A stretch of DNA of 64,000 bases from Streptomyces sp. CB02923. Its GTDB lineage: Bacteria > Actinomycetota > Actinomycetes > Streptomycetales > Streptomycetaceae. The position numbers were made by a program, and so were the translations under genes. Below, one piece after another: positions 8,173-16,782 of this stretch. Under the pieces are notes generated by a model, which was not told where the DNA came from, did not search any database, and worked only from the letters and a program-made list of their open reading frames with translations. The stretch covers positions 1,169,061 through 1,233,060 of the forward strand of contig NZ_LWKZ01000012.1 in assembly GCF_001905005.1 (NCBI RefSeq), given 5' to 3'. Numbering within the stretch: position 1 is the first letter of the stretch; each line of letters opens with the position of its first letter.

Positions 8173-8928
8173 GTGTCTGACCCGCTGCGCCCGCGCGCAT
8201 CCCTTCGTACCGCCGTGGTCTGGGAGGTTCTCAAAGACGCCCTGGAGCGCCGGGTCGAGGCCGCCGGGCAGGACGCCCTCGACGTCCTGGACACCGGCGG
8301 CGGCACGGGCAACTTCGCCGTGCCGGTCGCCCGCCTGGGCCACCGCGTCACAGTGGTGGACCCCAGCCCCAACGCCCTGTTCGCCCTGGAGCGGCGGGCC
8401 GCCGAAGCAGGCGTCGCCGACCGGGTGCGCGCCGTGCAGGGCGACGCCCACGGGCTGTTCGACGTGATCGAGCCCGGCGGCTACGACGCCGTGCTCTGCC
8501 ACGGCGTGCTGGAGTACGTCGACGACCCCGCCGAGGGCGTACGCAACGCGGTCGGCGCGCTGCGCCCGGCCGGCACCCTGAGCCTGCTCGCGGCCGGACT
8601 CGGCGGCGCCGTCCTCGCCCGCGCCCTGGCGGGCCACTTCACCGAGGCCAGGAACGCCCTGACGGACCCGGCGGGCCGCTGGGGCAACGGTGACCCGGTG
8701 CCCCGCCGGTTCACCGCCGAGCAGCTCACCGGGCTGGTCGCGGACACCGGCCTGCAGGTCGGCGCCGTACACGGGGTACGGGTCTTCGCCGACCTGGTGC
8801 CCGGCGTGCTCGTGGACACCGAGCCCGGCGCCATGGACGCCCTGCTGAAACTGGAGGCAGCCGCCGCCGAGCAGCCCGCCTTCCACTCGGTCGCCACCCA
8901 GCTGCACGTGCTCGCCGAGCGCGGCTGA
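8173..8928 (+). CDS. Class I SAM-dependent methyltransferase
   Basis: The 251-residue protein starts with GTG (VSDPLRPRASLR) about 9 nt after GAGGAG. Motif I is DVLDTGGGTGNF (~residues 36-47). VTVVDPSPNALFALE follows as the ribose-binding strand, and LCHGVLEYVDDP is the post-motif region. This is the Methyltransf_11/25 layout. The C-terminus (RFTAEQLTGLVADTGLQV, PGVLVDTEPGAMDALLKLE) resembles CmoM/SmtA-like enzymes, but the substrate cannot be read from sequence. It stands alone between a repeat tract and the DUF3040 gene. Confidence 0.85.
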   Translation: MSDPLRPRASLRTAVVWEVLKDALERRVEAAGQDALDVLDTGGGTGNFAVPVARLGHRVTVVDPSPNALFALERRAAEAGVADRVRAVQGDAHGLFDVIEPGGYDAVLCHGVLEYVDDPAEGVRNAVGALRPAGTLSLLAAGLGGAVLARALAGHFTEARNALTDPAGRWGNGDPVPRRFTAEQLTGLVADTGLQVGAVHGVRVFADLVPGVLVDTEPGAMDALLKLEAAAAEQPAFHSVATQLHVLAERG

Positions 8929-9188
8929 CGCCCCCGGCCTGCTCACCCCGCGCGTGCAGTCGGCCACAGGCCACCCGATCAGCCGCTTCGCCCCGTATGA
9001 TCGGGGTACAGCGTCCGGCATGACGGATCGGCGGGTGGGGAATGCAGCCTGCAAGCACCACCGACCGCCGTGGCGGCCCGGACAGTGAATTTTGGCGTAG
9101 AGGGGCGGGTTTCACGGGGGCGATTCCCTGCCTATCCTGAAAGGGTCGCACCCGGTCGCCCCCCGCGACCGACGAGTAGGAGGACTCC

Positions 9189-9602
9189 GTGCCGCTCTCG
9201 GAGCACGAGCAGCGCATGCTCGAGCAAATGGAGCGAGCGCTGTACGCCGAAGATCCCAAGTTCGCGACAGCGCTTGAGGGAAGCGGGCTGCGTACGTACA
9301 CCCGGCGACGGGTCTACCAAGCGGTCGCGGGCTTCCTGGTAGGTATCGCGCTCCTCATGGCCGGAATGGTCGCACAGCAGATCTGGGTCAGCGTGGTGGG
9401 CTTCCTCGTCATGCTGGGCTGCGCGGTGCTCGCGGTCACCGGATGGCGCAAGGCTCCCAAGCCGGGCGAGCAGCAGGCCGCCGCCGGCGGCCGCGCGAGC
9501 CCCGGCGGCACAACGGCCCGCCGCCAGGCCAGGCAGCGCCGCTCGATGATGGACCGGATCGAGAGCCGCTGGCAGCGCCGCCGCGACGAACAGGGCCACT
9601 GA
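9189..9602 (+). CDS. DUF3040 small membrane protein
   Basis: The 137-residue protein starts with GTG after AGGAGG. The N-terminal MPLSEHEQRMLEQMERALYAEDPKFA is the DUF3040 signature. Two membrane spans follow (~47-63 and 66-84), then a basic tail (RRQARQRRSMMDRIESRWQ). The family is actinobacterial and of unknown function, often found near the dcw region. A -10-like TATCCT lies about 40 bp upstream, so the gene probably has its own promoter. Confidence 0.88.
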   Translation: MPLSEHEQRMLEQMERALYAEDPKFATALEGSGLRTYTRRRVYQAVAGFLVGIALLMAGMVAQQIWVSVVGFLVMLGCAVLAVTGWRKAPKPGEQQAAAGGRASPGGTTARRQARQRRSMMDRIESRWQRRRDEQGH

Positions 9603-10256
9603 CCGTCCCGCGGAGATCTCCTCCTTCTCCGCGTCCCCACCCCACGACGCGGCCGTCCGGACCCGGACGGCCGCTTTTCGTGCGCGCAGCACCCGCACCG
9701 AGCCGAGCCAACTGCGCCCGGCCCTCCCTCCGCCGCACGGCGACCACCGGCCGATAGCCGCGATTCCGCAGCCGGGTCCGGGTCCAGGGTCCGGGGCCGA
9801 GTCCGGGTCCGGTCCGCAGCCCGATAGGGGGCCCGGTCCGCAGCCGGGTCCGGGTCTGGTCCGCGGCCGGTTGCTGGCCCGGCCCGCAGCCCGATACGGG
9901 TCCCGGTCCGCCGCGGCCGGTTACGGGTCCGGTCCGCAGCTGGGTACGGGTCCGGTCCTCCAGACTTCGTCCTCCGGCCCGGCCCCTTCCGGCGGAGTGG
10001 CGACCGACGGCCGGTGGGGGCAGGCGTCCCCCCACCCACGCCGCGGCAGGCAGACACGTACCGGAGGGTGCGGGACCGGAGGACGGAGTCTGTAGGGCCC
10101 GGACCCGCACCACCACCGGCAGCCGCCCGTCCGCTGTCCGCACTCGCCCGGAGAGCCTTCGCGCCGAGGGCCTCGTACGGCCCGCCCCCCGGTCGTCTTT
10201 GCTCTTTGCTACCGCGAGAGCGAAGACGCCCCCTTCCCCTTACCCAGGGGCCGGGA
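9603..10256. repeat. Gene-free gap with imperfect tandem repeats
   Basis: This 654-bp gap lies between convergent genes. Positions 9770-9990 consist of imperfect repeats built from GGTCCG, CCGCAGCCCGATA (9814 and 9884) and CCGCGGCCGGTT (9861 and 9911). The remainder is GC-rich without a credible ORF. Both flanking genes end here, so transcription termination and slippage-driven variation are the likely content. Confidence 0.55.
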
Positions 10257-12791
10257 CTAAGGCCTGCCCCTGGAGAGCCCCACCGCACCTGCCACGCGGC
10301 GCACCGCGGTGGCCGGTGGACTTGCCGTGCAGCGGGTCACGAAGGCGGACCAGCGGGACGACAAGGCCCACAGGGCCCGTGCGGCGGAGCGCGGCGCCAG
10401 GAGGGCGCGCAGACGCAGGCGTCGGGACGCGGCGTCCCGCAGGCCGGTACGGACACGGCGCACCTCGTCGGCGAGGCCGGGCTCCGGGCGCGGGTCCGGT
10501 GCGTACAGGACCTGCTCCACCGAGGCCGCGACGCGGTGGGCCGCGTCCGCCGCCGTGCCGTGCAGCTCACCTATGCGTACGATGCGCTCCGCCGCCTTGC
10601 GCGGGGTCAGCGAGTCGTCCGGCAGGATGCCGTAGTCCCAGCCGGAGTCGACCAGCTCCCGCCAGGCCGCGAGCGTACGGGCGGTGCCGAACTGCCCGGG
10701 GTGCACGCCGCCCTGGGACTGCGGCGGGCCGCCGGAGTGCCAGGCGGCGGAGTCGCCCGGCTCCACATCGGCCGCGAGCGTGCGGGCCGGGCCGCCCCGT
10801 GCCGGACGGCCGCCGTGAAGGCGCCGGGAACGGGCCCGCATCCGCCACAGCAGCGGCAGCACCGGCACCAGGAGCAGGACCAGTGCGCCGACGCTGAGGG
10901 CCGTGACGGCCCAGGGCGAGAGACCGTCGTCGGCCGGGCCGCTCGCCGACTGCGCGGGCGGCGTCCAGCAGGGGCCCAAGCGCCGCTCGGCGGGGGCGCA
11001 GCTCTGCGAGGGCGACGGCCCGGCGGGCACCGCCGCCGAACGCGACGGCTGCGGCGCCGGGGCGTTGGTCCCGCCGGTGGACGGGGTGTCGGCGAGGGTG
11101 TAGTCGGGCGGCGTGCCACGGCTCGGAGTCGGTTCAAAACGCGTCCAGCCGACGCCCTCGAAGTACAGCTCGGGCCAGGCGTGGGCGTCCTTGAGGCCCA
11201 CCGAGGTGGAGCCGTCGCTCTGCCGGGTGCCGGGGGTGAAGCCGACCGCGACCCGGGCCGGTATGCCCAGCGTGCGTGCCATCGCCGCCATCGAGAAGGC
11301 GAAGTGCACGCAGAAACCCTCCTTCTGCTCCAGGAACCGGGAGATGGCTTCGGTGCCGCTGCCGGCCCGCACCTCCGTGTTGTAGGTGAAGCCGCCGTTG
11401 AGCGAGAACCAGTCCTGGAGGCGGACCGCCTTGTCGTACGCCGTCCTGGCGTCCCGCGTCACCTGCCGCGCGGTCTCGCGTACCACCGGGGGCAGCGAGT
11501 CGGGCACCTTCGTGTACTCCCGCGTCAGTTCGGCGGGCGGCGCGGGCGACGCGTCGAGCTGCCGGGCGGTGGGCCGCACCAGCAGGCTCTCGACCTGGTA
11601 CTGCGCGCCACGGGTGTTCTGCCCGCGGTCGCCGACCAGCGTGCGGCCCTCGGGCTCGAAGCGCCAGCGCCCGCCGATGTCCACCCGGGAGGCGGGGTAG
11701 GGGAGCGGCAGCCAGTTCTGCGCGTACCAAGGAGCGGTGGAGATCGAGGTGTTGACGGCGGTGACGTCCACCTCCGGGCTCAGCCCCGCGGGGTCGGGCA
11801 GCCGGTCGGGCACGTCTTTGACGGAGCGCTCGGACGGCTTCCACGCCGTACCGTCGAACTGGTCGAGTGCGACGATCCGCAGATACAGGTCACGGGTGTC
11901 CGACGAGGTGGTGCGGTAGTTGAGGACCTGCCTGTCCTCCGGCTGGTTCAGGCTGTTCTGCAGGGACACCAGCGGGTTCACCGCGGAGATCGTGCCACCG
12001 CCGCCCGGCCCGCGGCCGGCCACGGCCGGGCCCAGCAGCCCGCCGCCGAGGGAGGGCAGCACCGCGGGCACCACCAGGGAGACGCCCAGCACCAGCGCGC
12101 CGATCCGGCGGCCCGTACGGACCGGGGCGTGTGCCGGTCCGCCCGCCGCGGAGGCGTACCTCTGCCCGTCGGCGACCGGCGGGCGTCCAGGGCTCCGACC
12201 GCCGAACACCCGGCCCCACTGCGAGAGCCGGTCCCGCCCCTCGGCCAGGAGCAGCAGCAGATAACCCGCTCCCGCCACCAGGAACCACAGCCAGCCCGCG
12301 CCGCCTTGGGAGAGGCCCGCCGCCACCGAATACAGCGCGAGCAGCGGCAGCCCGGCGGGCGCCGCACTGCGGTACGTCACGGCCAGCGTGTCCACCACGA
12401 GGCCGACCAGCAGCACCCCGCCGACCATCAGCAGGCGGATACCCGCCGTCACCGGAGCCGGTATGGCATAGCGGCTGACGTCGGCGACGCCCTCCTGTGC
12501 CAGCTCGCCGAGCTCCCGGAACACGTCAGGGCCGGGCAGCACGCCGGCTGTCGCCTCGTCGTGCGCGAAGAGCACGGTGAGCAGCAGCAGCGCCACGACG
12601 GCCTGCGCCACGACGGTCAGCGGCCGCGCCAACGGCACCCGGCGGGCCAGCGCGCCCGCTCCGGACACGACCACCAGCAGAACCGCCGCCTGCATCATCC
12701 AGCCGACCGGCTCCACCAGCGGCAGCAGCGCGCTGGACGCGCACAGCGTCGCCACCGCCGCGCACACCGTCAGCCGTGCCCGCCCGCTCAT
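10257..12791 (-). CDS. DUF3488/transglutaminase-like membrane protein (TgpA type)
   Basis: The 844-residue protein starts at ATG 12791, overlapping the DUF58 stop as ATGA. The N-terminal ~230 residues hold several membrane spans. The external domain carries a transglutaminase-like core with Cys494 in KEGFCVHFAFSMAAMA and His537 in DAHAWPELY, followed by GWTRFEPTPS, which has Glu where many relatives have Asp. One more membrane span (VTALSVGALVLLLVPVLPLLW) and a cytoplasmic tail end the protein. The MoxR-DUF58-TGase trio is a conserved actinobacterial module; the family may act on cell-surface proteins or peptides, but the substrate is unknown. Confidence 0.88.
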   Translation of the reverse strand: MSGRARLTVCAAVATLCASSALLPLVEPVGWMMQAAVLLVVVSGAGALARRVPLARPLTVVAQAVVALLLLTVLFAHDEATAGVLPGPDVFRELGELAQEGVADVSRYAIPAPVTAGIRLLMVGGVLLVGLVVDTLAVTYRSAAPAGLPLLALYSVAAGLSQGGAGWLWFLVAGAGYLLLLLAEGRDRLSQWGRVFGGRSPGRPPVADGQRYASAAGGPAHAPVRTGRRIGALVLGVSLVVPAVLPSLGGGLLGPAVAGRGPGGGGTISAVNPLVSLQNSLNQPEDRQVLNYRTTSSDTRDLYLRIVALDQFDGTAWKPSERSVKDVPDRLPDPAGLSPEVDVTAVNTSISTAPWYAQNWLPLPYPASRVDIGGRWRFEPEGRTLVGDRGQNTRGAQYQVESLLVRPTARQLDASPAPPAELTREYTKVPDSLPPVVRETARQVTRDARTAYDKAVRLQDWFSLNGGFTYNTEVRAGSGTEAISRFLEQKEGFCVHFAFSMAAMARTLGIPARVAVGFTPGTRQSDGSTSVGLKDAHAWPELYFEGVGWTRFEPTPSRGTPPDYTLADTPSTGGTNAPAPQPSRSAAVPAGPSPSQSCAPAERRLGPCWTPPAQSASGPADDGLSPWAVTALSVGALVLLLVPVLPLLWRMRARSRRLHGGRPARGGPARTLAADVEPGDSAAWHSGGPPQSQGGVHPGQFGTARTLAAWRELVDSGWDYGILPDDSLTPRKAAERIVRIGELHGTAADAAHRVAASVEQVLYAPDPRPEPGLADEVRRVRTGLRDAASRRLRLRALLAPRSAARALWALSSRWSAFVTRCTASPPATAVRRVAGAVGLSRGRP

Positions 12792-14224
12792 GTCATCGCT
12801 CCGCTTCCCGGTGCCGCGACCGGCCCGGCAGCCCCGGACCCCGCGGAAGTCCCACCCATGGGGGCCGGCCCGCCGCCGCCCGCGGGGCCTTGCCGTACCC
12901 CGGCCACCTGGTCCGCCTGCCGCCACAGCGCCGCCAGCGCATCGCCCGGCGACACCGGCAGCGCCTTCCAGCCCGCCTCGCGCAGCATGCGCAGACGCGC
13001 GTCGAGCGCCGGCCGGGCCTCGCCGCCGGCGGCCCGCGGCCCGCCGGGGCCGCGCGACCAGGCGTCGTCGTCCAGGACGAACGCGACCGCCGTGCCGCTG
13101 CGCTGCCGCATCCGTCCGGCCACCGCGGCCTGTTCCTCGTCCAGGTCGCCGAAGAACGCGACGAGCAGCCCCTCGTTGCCGTTGCGCAGGACGTCGTACG
13201 CGCGGGCCAGGCCCGCTTCGCCGGACTGCTCCACCACGGCCAGGGTGTCCAGCAGCAGCCCGGCGGTGTCGGCGGACTCGGTGCCGCCCGCCCAGCCGCC
13301 GGCCCCGTCGGCGCCCGGTACGGACGTGCCGGTGTCGGTCAGGAAGCGCACCGAGAAGCCACGCTCCAGCAGATGGACCGCCGCCGACGCGGCGCCCGTC
13401 ACCGCCCATTCGAACGCCGAATCCGGCCCGGAGCCCTGGTAAGCCGTGCGCCGGGTGTCCAGAAGAACGGTGCAGCGCGCCTTCTGCGGCTGCTCCTCCC
13501 TGCGGACCATCAGTTCGCCGTAGCGCGCGGTGGAGCGCCAGTGGACACGGCGCAGGTCGTCGCCGTGCCGGTAGCCGCGCGGGATGACGTCGTCCTCACC
13601 GGCCAGCGCGAGCGCGCGCTGCCGCCCGTCGCCGTACCCGGAAGCCTCGCCCGTCAGGCCCACCGGCGGCAGCGGTTCGACCCGCGGCACGACCGTCAGC
13701 GTGTCGTGGTCGCTGAAGGAGCGGGTCAGCTCGCACATGCCGAACGGATCGGACAGCCGCAGCTGCAAGGGCCCCAGGGGGTAGCGCCCACGCAGGTCGG
13801 AACGGACCCGGTAGGACACCTCCCGGCGCCCGCCCGCCTCGACCCGGTCCAGCACGAACCGCGGCCGCGGGCCGAGCACGTACGGCACCCGGTCCTGGAG
13901 CATCAGGACTCCGGTGGGCAGCCGCGAGACGTTCTCCACGCGCAGCAGTACGCGCGACTCGGCGGCCGCCGGCACCCGGGCGGGGGAGAGGGTGCGGCTG
14001 CCCGCGACCTGGTAGCGGGTGCGGTGCAGCACGACCGCGCACACCAGGGGCAGCGCGGCCAGCAGCAGCCCGACCCGGAGCAGATCCGTCTGCCCGAGGG
14101 CGTACGCGCACACGGCGGCCGCCATGCCCGCCGCCAGGAAGGACCGGCCGCGCGTCGTGAGCCCCGCGAAGGCGACCCGCAGCCCGCCGCGGTCCGGCGC
14201 CTCCTCGATCCCCCCGGCCGTCAT
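12788..14224 (-). CDS. DUF58 domain protein of the MoxR-DUF58-TGase operon
   Basis: The 478-residue protein starts at ATG 14224, sharing one base with the moxR stop (TGATG). Two membrane segments lie near the N-terminus (SFLAAGMAAAVCAYALG, VGLLLAALPLVCAVVLH). The DUF58 core contains DVIPRGYRHGDDLRRVHWRS and TARYGELMVRREE, and the following stretch is vWA-like (CTVLLDTRR). DUF58 proteins are usually partners of MoxR AAA ATPases. Its stop overlaps the transglutaminase gene start by 4 bp, so all three are translationally coupled. Confidence 0.88.
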   Translation of the reverse strand: MTAGGIEEAPDRGGLRVAFAGLTTRGRSFLAAGMAAAVCAYALGQTDLLRVGLLLAALPLVCAVVLHRTRYQVAGSRTLSPARVPAAAESRVLLRVENVSRLPTGVLMLQDRVPYVLGPRPRFVLDRVEAGGRREVSYRVRSDLRGRYPLGPLQLRLSDPFGMCELTRSFSDHDTLTVVPRVEPLPPVGLTGEASGYGDGRQRALALAGEDDVIPRGYRHGDDLRRVHWRSTARYGELMVRREEQPQKARCTVLLDTRRTAYQGSGPDSAFEWAVTGAASAAVHLLERGFSVRFLTDTGTSVPGADGAGGWAGGTESADTAGLLLDTLAVVEQSGEAGLARAYDVLRNGNEGLLVAFFGDLDEEQAAVAGRMRQRSGTAVAFVLDDDAWSRGPGGPRAAGGEARPALDARLRMLREAGWKALPVSPGDALAALWRQADQVAGVRQGPAGGGGPAPMGGTSAGSGAAGPVAAPGSGAMT

Positions 14225-15282
14225 CAGTACCCCCGGACGCCGGGCGGCTGGTGCGCGGGCGGCCGGGGCCACTGCTGCGCCGAGGGGTCGGGAACCGGCG
14301 TACGGCGCAGGATCTCGGCGACGACCTGCTCGGCCGTACGGCGGTTCAACTGGGCCTGCGCGGTCGGCAGCAGCCGGTGGGCCAGCACCGCCACGGCGAG
14401 TGCCTGCACATCGTCCGGGAGGGCGTACTCCCGGCCGGCCAGCGCCGCCGAGGCCTTCGCCGCGCGCAGCAGATGCAGCGTCGCCCGCGGCGAGGCGCCC
14501 AGCCGCAGCTCGGGGTGGTTGCGGGTGGCACCCACCAGATCCACCGCGTATCTGCGCACCGGTTCGGCGACATGGACCGTGCGCACCGCGTCGATCAGCT
14601 TCAGTATCTCGTCGGCGTGCGCGACCGGCTGGAGGTCTTCCAGGGGGGAGGCGGCGCCGTGCACGTCCAGCATCTGCAGCTCGGCGTCCGGGCTCGGGTA
14701 CCCGATCGAGACCCGCGCCATGAAACGGTCCCGCTGCGCCTCCGGCAGGGGGTACGTGCCCTCCATCTCGACCGGGTTCTGGGTGGCGACGACCATGAAC
14801 GGCGCGGGCAGCTCGTAGGTCTGCCCGTCCATCGTGACCTGGCGCTCCTCCATCGACTCCAGCAGCGCCGACTGGGTCTTGGGCGAGGCGCGGTTGATCT
14901 CGTCACCGATGACGATCTGGGCGAAGACCGCGCCGGGCTTGAACTCGAAGTCCCGCCGCTGCTGGTCGAAGACGCTCACGCCGGTGATGTCCGACGGCAG
15001 CAGGTCGGGAGTGAACTGGATACGCCGCACCGAACAGTCGATGGACCGGGCCAGCGCCTTGGCGAGCATCGTCTTGCCCACGCCCGGCACGTCCTCGATG
15101 AGCAGATGGCCCTCCGCGAGCAGCACGGTCAGCGAGAGCCGCACGACCTCCGGCTTGCCCTCGATCACCCCCTCCACCGACCTGCGGACCCGCTCCGCGG
15201 TGGCGGTCAGATCTCCCCTTGCGCCTGGTTCCGCTCGCGCGAGGGGACCTCCAAGGCTCGCTCGCTTGTCATAGGTCGTCAC
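14224..15282 (-). CDS. MoxR-family AAA+ ATPase
   Basis: The 352-residue protein starts with GTG about 8 nt after GAGGAGG. Walker A is GVGKT (~67-71), Walker B ends in DE (~127-128, IVIGDEINRASPKTQ), and sensor 1 is VVATQNPVEMEGTYPLPEAQRDRF, all typical of MoxR. These ATPases act as chaperone-like partners of vWA/DUF58 proteins, encoded just downstream with a 1-bp overlap. Residues ~9-25 (SLGGPLARAEPGARGD) are encoded by a palindromic dispersed repeat, so the true start could lie further in, for example just before the DLTATAERVR segment. Confidence 0.9.
   Translation of the reverse strand: MTTYDKRASLGGPLARAEPGARGDLTATAERVRRSVEGVIEGKPEVVRLSLTVLLAEGHLLIEDVPGVGKTMLAKALARSIDCSVRRIQFTPDLLPSDITGVSVFDQQRRDFEFKPGAVFAQIVIGDEINRASPKTQSALLESMEERQVTMDGQTYELPAPFMVVATQNPVEMEGTYPLPEAQRDRFMARVSIGYPSPDAELQMLDVHGAASPLEDLQPVAHADEILKLIDAVRTVHVAEPVRRYAVDLVGATRNHPELRLGASPRATLHLLRAAKASAALAGREYALPDDVQALAVAVLAHRLLPTAQAQLNRRTAEQVVAEILRRTPVPDPSAQQWPRPPAHQPPGVRGY
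15215..15246. repeat. Palindromic dispersed repeat inside the 5' end of moxR
   Basis: Arms CCCCTTGCGC (15215-15224) and GCGCGAGGGG (15237-15246) pair with one T-G wobble around a 12-nt loop. The surrounding sequence resembles the palindromic repeats common in Streptomyces intergenic regions. Here it is read in frame as part of moxR. Confidence 0.5.
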
Positions 15283-15612
15283 CCGGCCCTCCTCGGCCCT
15301 TATCCAGCGCTCCGCAGAGCACGGGACACCCCTTTGCGGGCACATGTCCTCCGTACGGACCGGCCCTCCCCGTCATGTGCCGCCCGGCCGCCCGGCCGTG
15401 GCAACGTCACTCACGCATTCTCGCCGCCCACGCGGCTTCGCGTCATGGCCTGTGGATAACTCGCGCGCCGCCCGCCACCTCGATGACTGCGGCGCATCCG
15501 CCTCGCGGTCCCCGTCCCGGGTACCCCGCACCCGGGGCCCCACCCCGGCCGGGCTCCGCGCCCGGCGGCAGCCCGCCGCACCGCGCGCAGGAAGCCGTGC
15601 CGACAGGCCGCA

Positions 15613-15666
15613 CCGCCCGGGAACGCCACCCGGCCGCGCCGCCCGGGAACGCCGCCCGGGAACGCC
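15613..15666. repeat. 13-bp tandem repeat, four units
   Basis: CCGCCCGGGAACG units begin at 15613, 15639 and 15652, with a degenerate unit at 15626, giving a 13-bp period. It lies in the 450-bp gap between the moxR start and the carbonic anhydrase stop (15283-15732), which shows no gene and must contain the moxR promoter. Confidence 0.6.
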
Positions 15667-15732
15667 GCAGAGCCGGGCGGACGGCCCGCCCGGCCCCACG
15701 TCGGCATGCGGCACCCTCGGCACCCACGGCGC

Positions 15733-16290
15733 TTACTGCGGGTCGATCTCCCGCAGCAGACCCGTCGTCACATCGAAGACGAAGCCCCGGATGTCGTCCT
15801 TGTGCAGGAGGAAGGGCGAGGTCCGGACCCGCTGCATGGACTGCCGGACGTCCTCGTCGAGGTCCTTGAACGCCTCGACGGCCCAGGTGGGCCGCTGTCC
15901 GACCTCGGCCGCCAGGTCGTGGCGGAAGTCCTCGGTCAGGCTGAGCAGCCCGCAGCCCGTGTGGTGGATGAGCACGACCGAGCGGGTGCCCAGCGCCCGC
16001 TGGCTGATCGTCAGGGAGCGGATGATGTCGTCGGTGACGACGCCGCCCGCGTTGCGGATGGTGTGGCAGTCGCCGAGCTCCAGGCCCAGCGCGTCGTGCA
16101 GGTCCAGGCGCGCGTCCATGCACGCCACGACGGCGACCTTGAGGACGGGCCGGGCGTCCATGCCCGGGTCGGTGAAGGCGGCGGCGTACTGCTGGTTCGC
16201 TTCGACGAGGCGGTCGGTGACCGTGTCGCCCGCGGGGGCCGCGGCGCTGTCGGTGGACGGGGGCAGCGGCTTCGAGGCAGGTATCGACAT
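15733..16290 (-). CDS. Beta-class carbonic anhydrase
   Basis: The 185-residue protein starts at ATG 16290. The zinc site of beta-carbonic anhydrases is present: Cys57 and Asp59-Arg61 in ACMDAR, then His110 and Cys113 in HHTGCG. RNAGG (79-83) and DDIIRSL follow in family order. It interconverts CO2 and bicarbonate in the cytoplasm. The length is typical of the short bacterial form. It is transcribed divergently from the dcw promoter region. Confidence 0.9.
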   Translation of the reverse strand: MSIPASKPLPPSTDSAAAPAGDTVTDRLVEANQQYAAAFTDPGMDARPVLKVAVVACMDARLDLHDALGLELGDCHTIRNAGGVVTDDIIRSLTISQRALGTRSVVLIHHTGCGLLSLTEDFRHDLAAEVGQRPTWAVEAFKDLDEDVRQSMQRVRTSPFLLHKDDIRGFVFDVTTGLLREIDPQ

Positions 16291-16527
16291 AGCAACACGG
16301 TAAGGGGCACCGGCGGGTAAGGCTGCACGTCGGGGCGGGCATAGGGGGCACTACGGCGCCCTGTGAGGTTTTCCACACGCCCCACCGGCCGCCGCCGAAC
16401 GGGTGAAAGCGGTCATTTCACCCTCGCTGTGGGCCTCGGCCCCGGCCGTCCCACGGCTCTCCGGAGCCCCTCGAAAATTCGTCGAAAACGCCCCGGCGGC
16501 CGGTGCGGGACGCGCGGAACCGGTTGA

Positions 16528-16567
16528 TTGACCCCGCGCGGCAGTGGACTAAAGTGGCGCGAAGTGG
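16528..16567 (+). promoter_or_regulatory. dcw promoter with three AGTGG repeats at 10-bp spacing (MraZ-box-like)
   Basis: AGTGG occurs at 16543, 16553 and 16563, exactly one helical turn apart, as in known MraZ boxes. A candidate promoter overlaps it: -35 TTGACC (16528-16533), a 16-bp spacer and -10 TAAAGT (16550-16555), so the second repeat sits within the -10. The site is 216 bp upstream of rsmH. The rest of 16291-16782 has no gene; a palindromic dispersed repeat is near 16727-16755. Confidence 0.7.
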
Positions 16568-16782
16568 GAGGCGTGACGCTCTCCTTGGATCCCGAATCTT
16601 TCGCGTGCGATCTGCACGTACGGCTCGGCCTCCTCCCGCTCCAACCGGTCCGCCGACGGCACTTCCCCGTCGTCGGAGGGCCACTTCCCCTTCAGAGCGG
16701 GCGGGGACCAAGCGGTACGTGCGGCATTCCCCCAGCCAGCGGCCGGGGGGACCCACCTGCCGCCCACCCCATCGGAAGGCGC

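Noticed and set aside
9603..10256. A coding gene in the 654-bp gap.
   Set aside because: The open frames are low-complexity products of repeats; both neighbours end here, and no frame has a ribosome site or domain.
15283..15732. A small gene between moxR and the carbonic anhydrase gene.
   Set aside because: Open frames here are Arg/Pro/Gly shadows over a tandem repeat with no ribosome site.
16528..16782. N-terminal extension of RsmH by 85 codons (frame open back to a TTG at 16528), or a remnant mraZ.
   Set aside because: The extension runs across the promoter and repeat sequence, RsmH normally begins near HVPVML, and none of the frames shows MraZ motifs.
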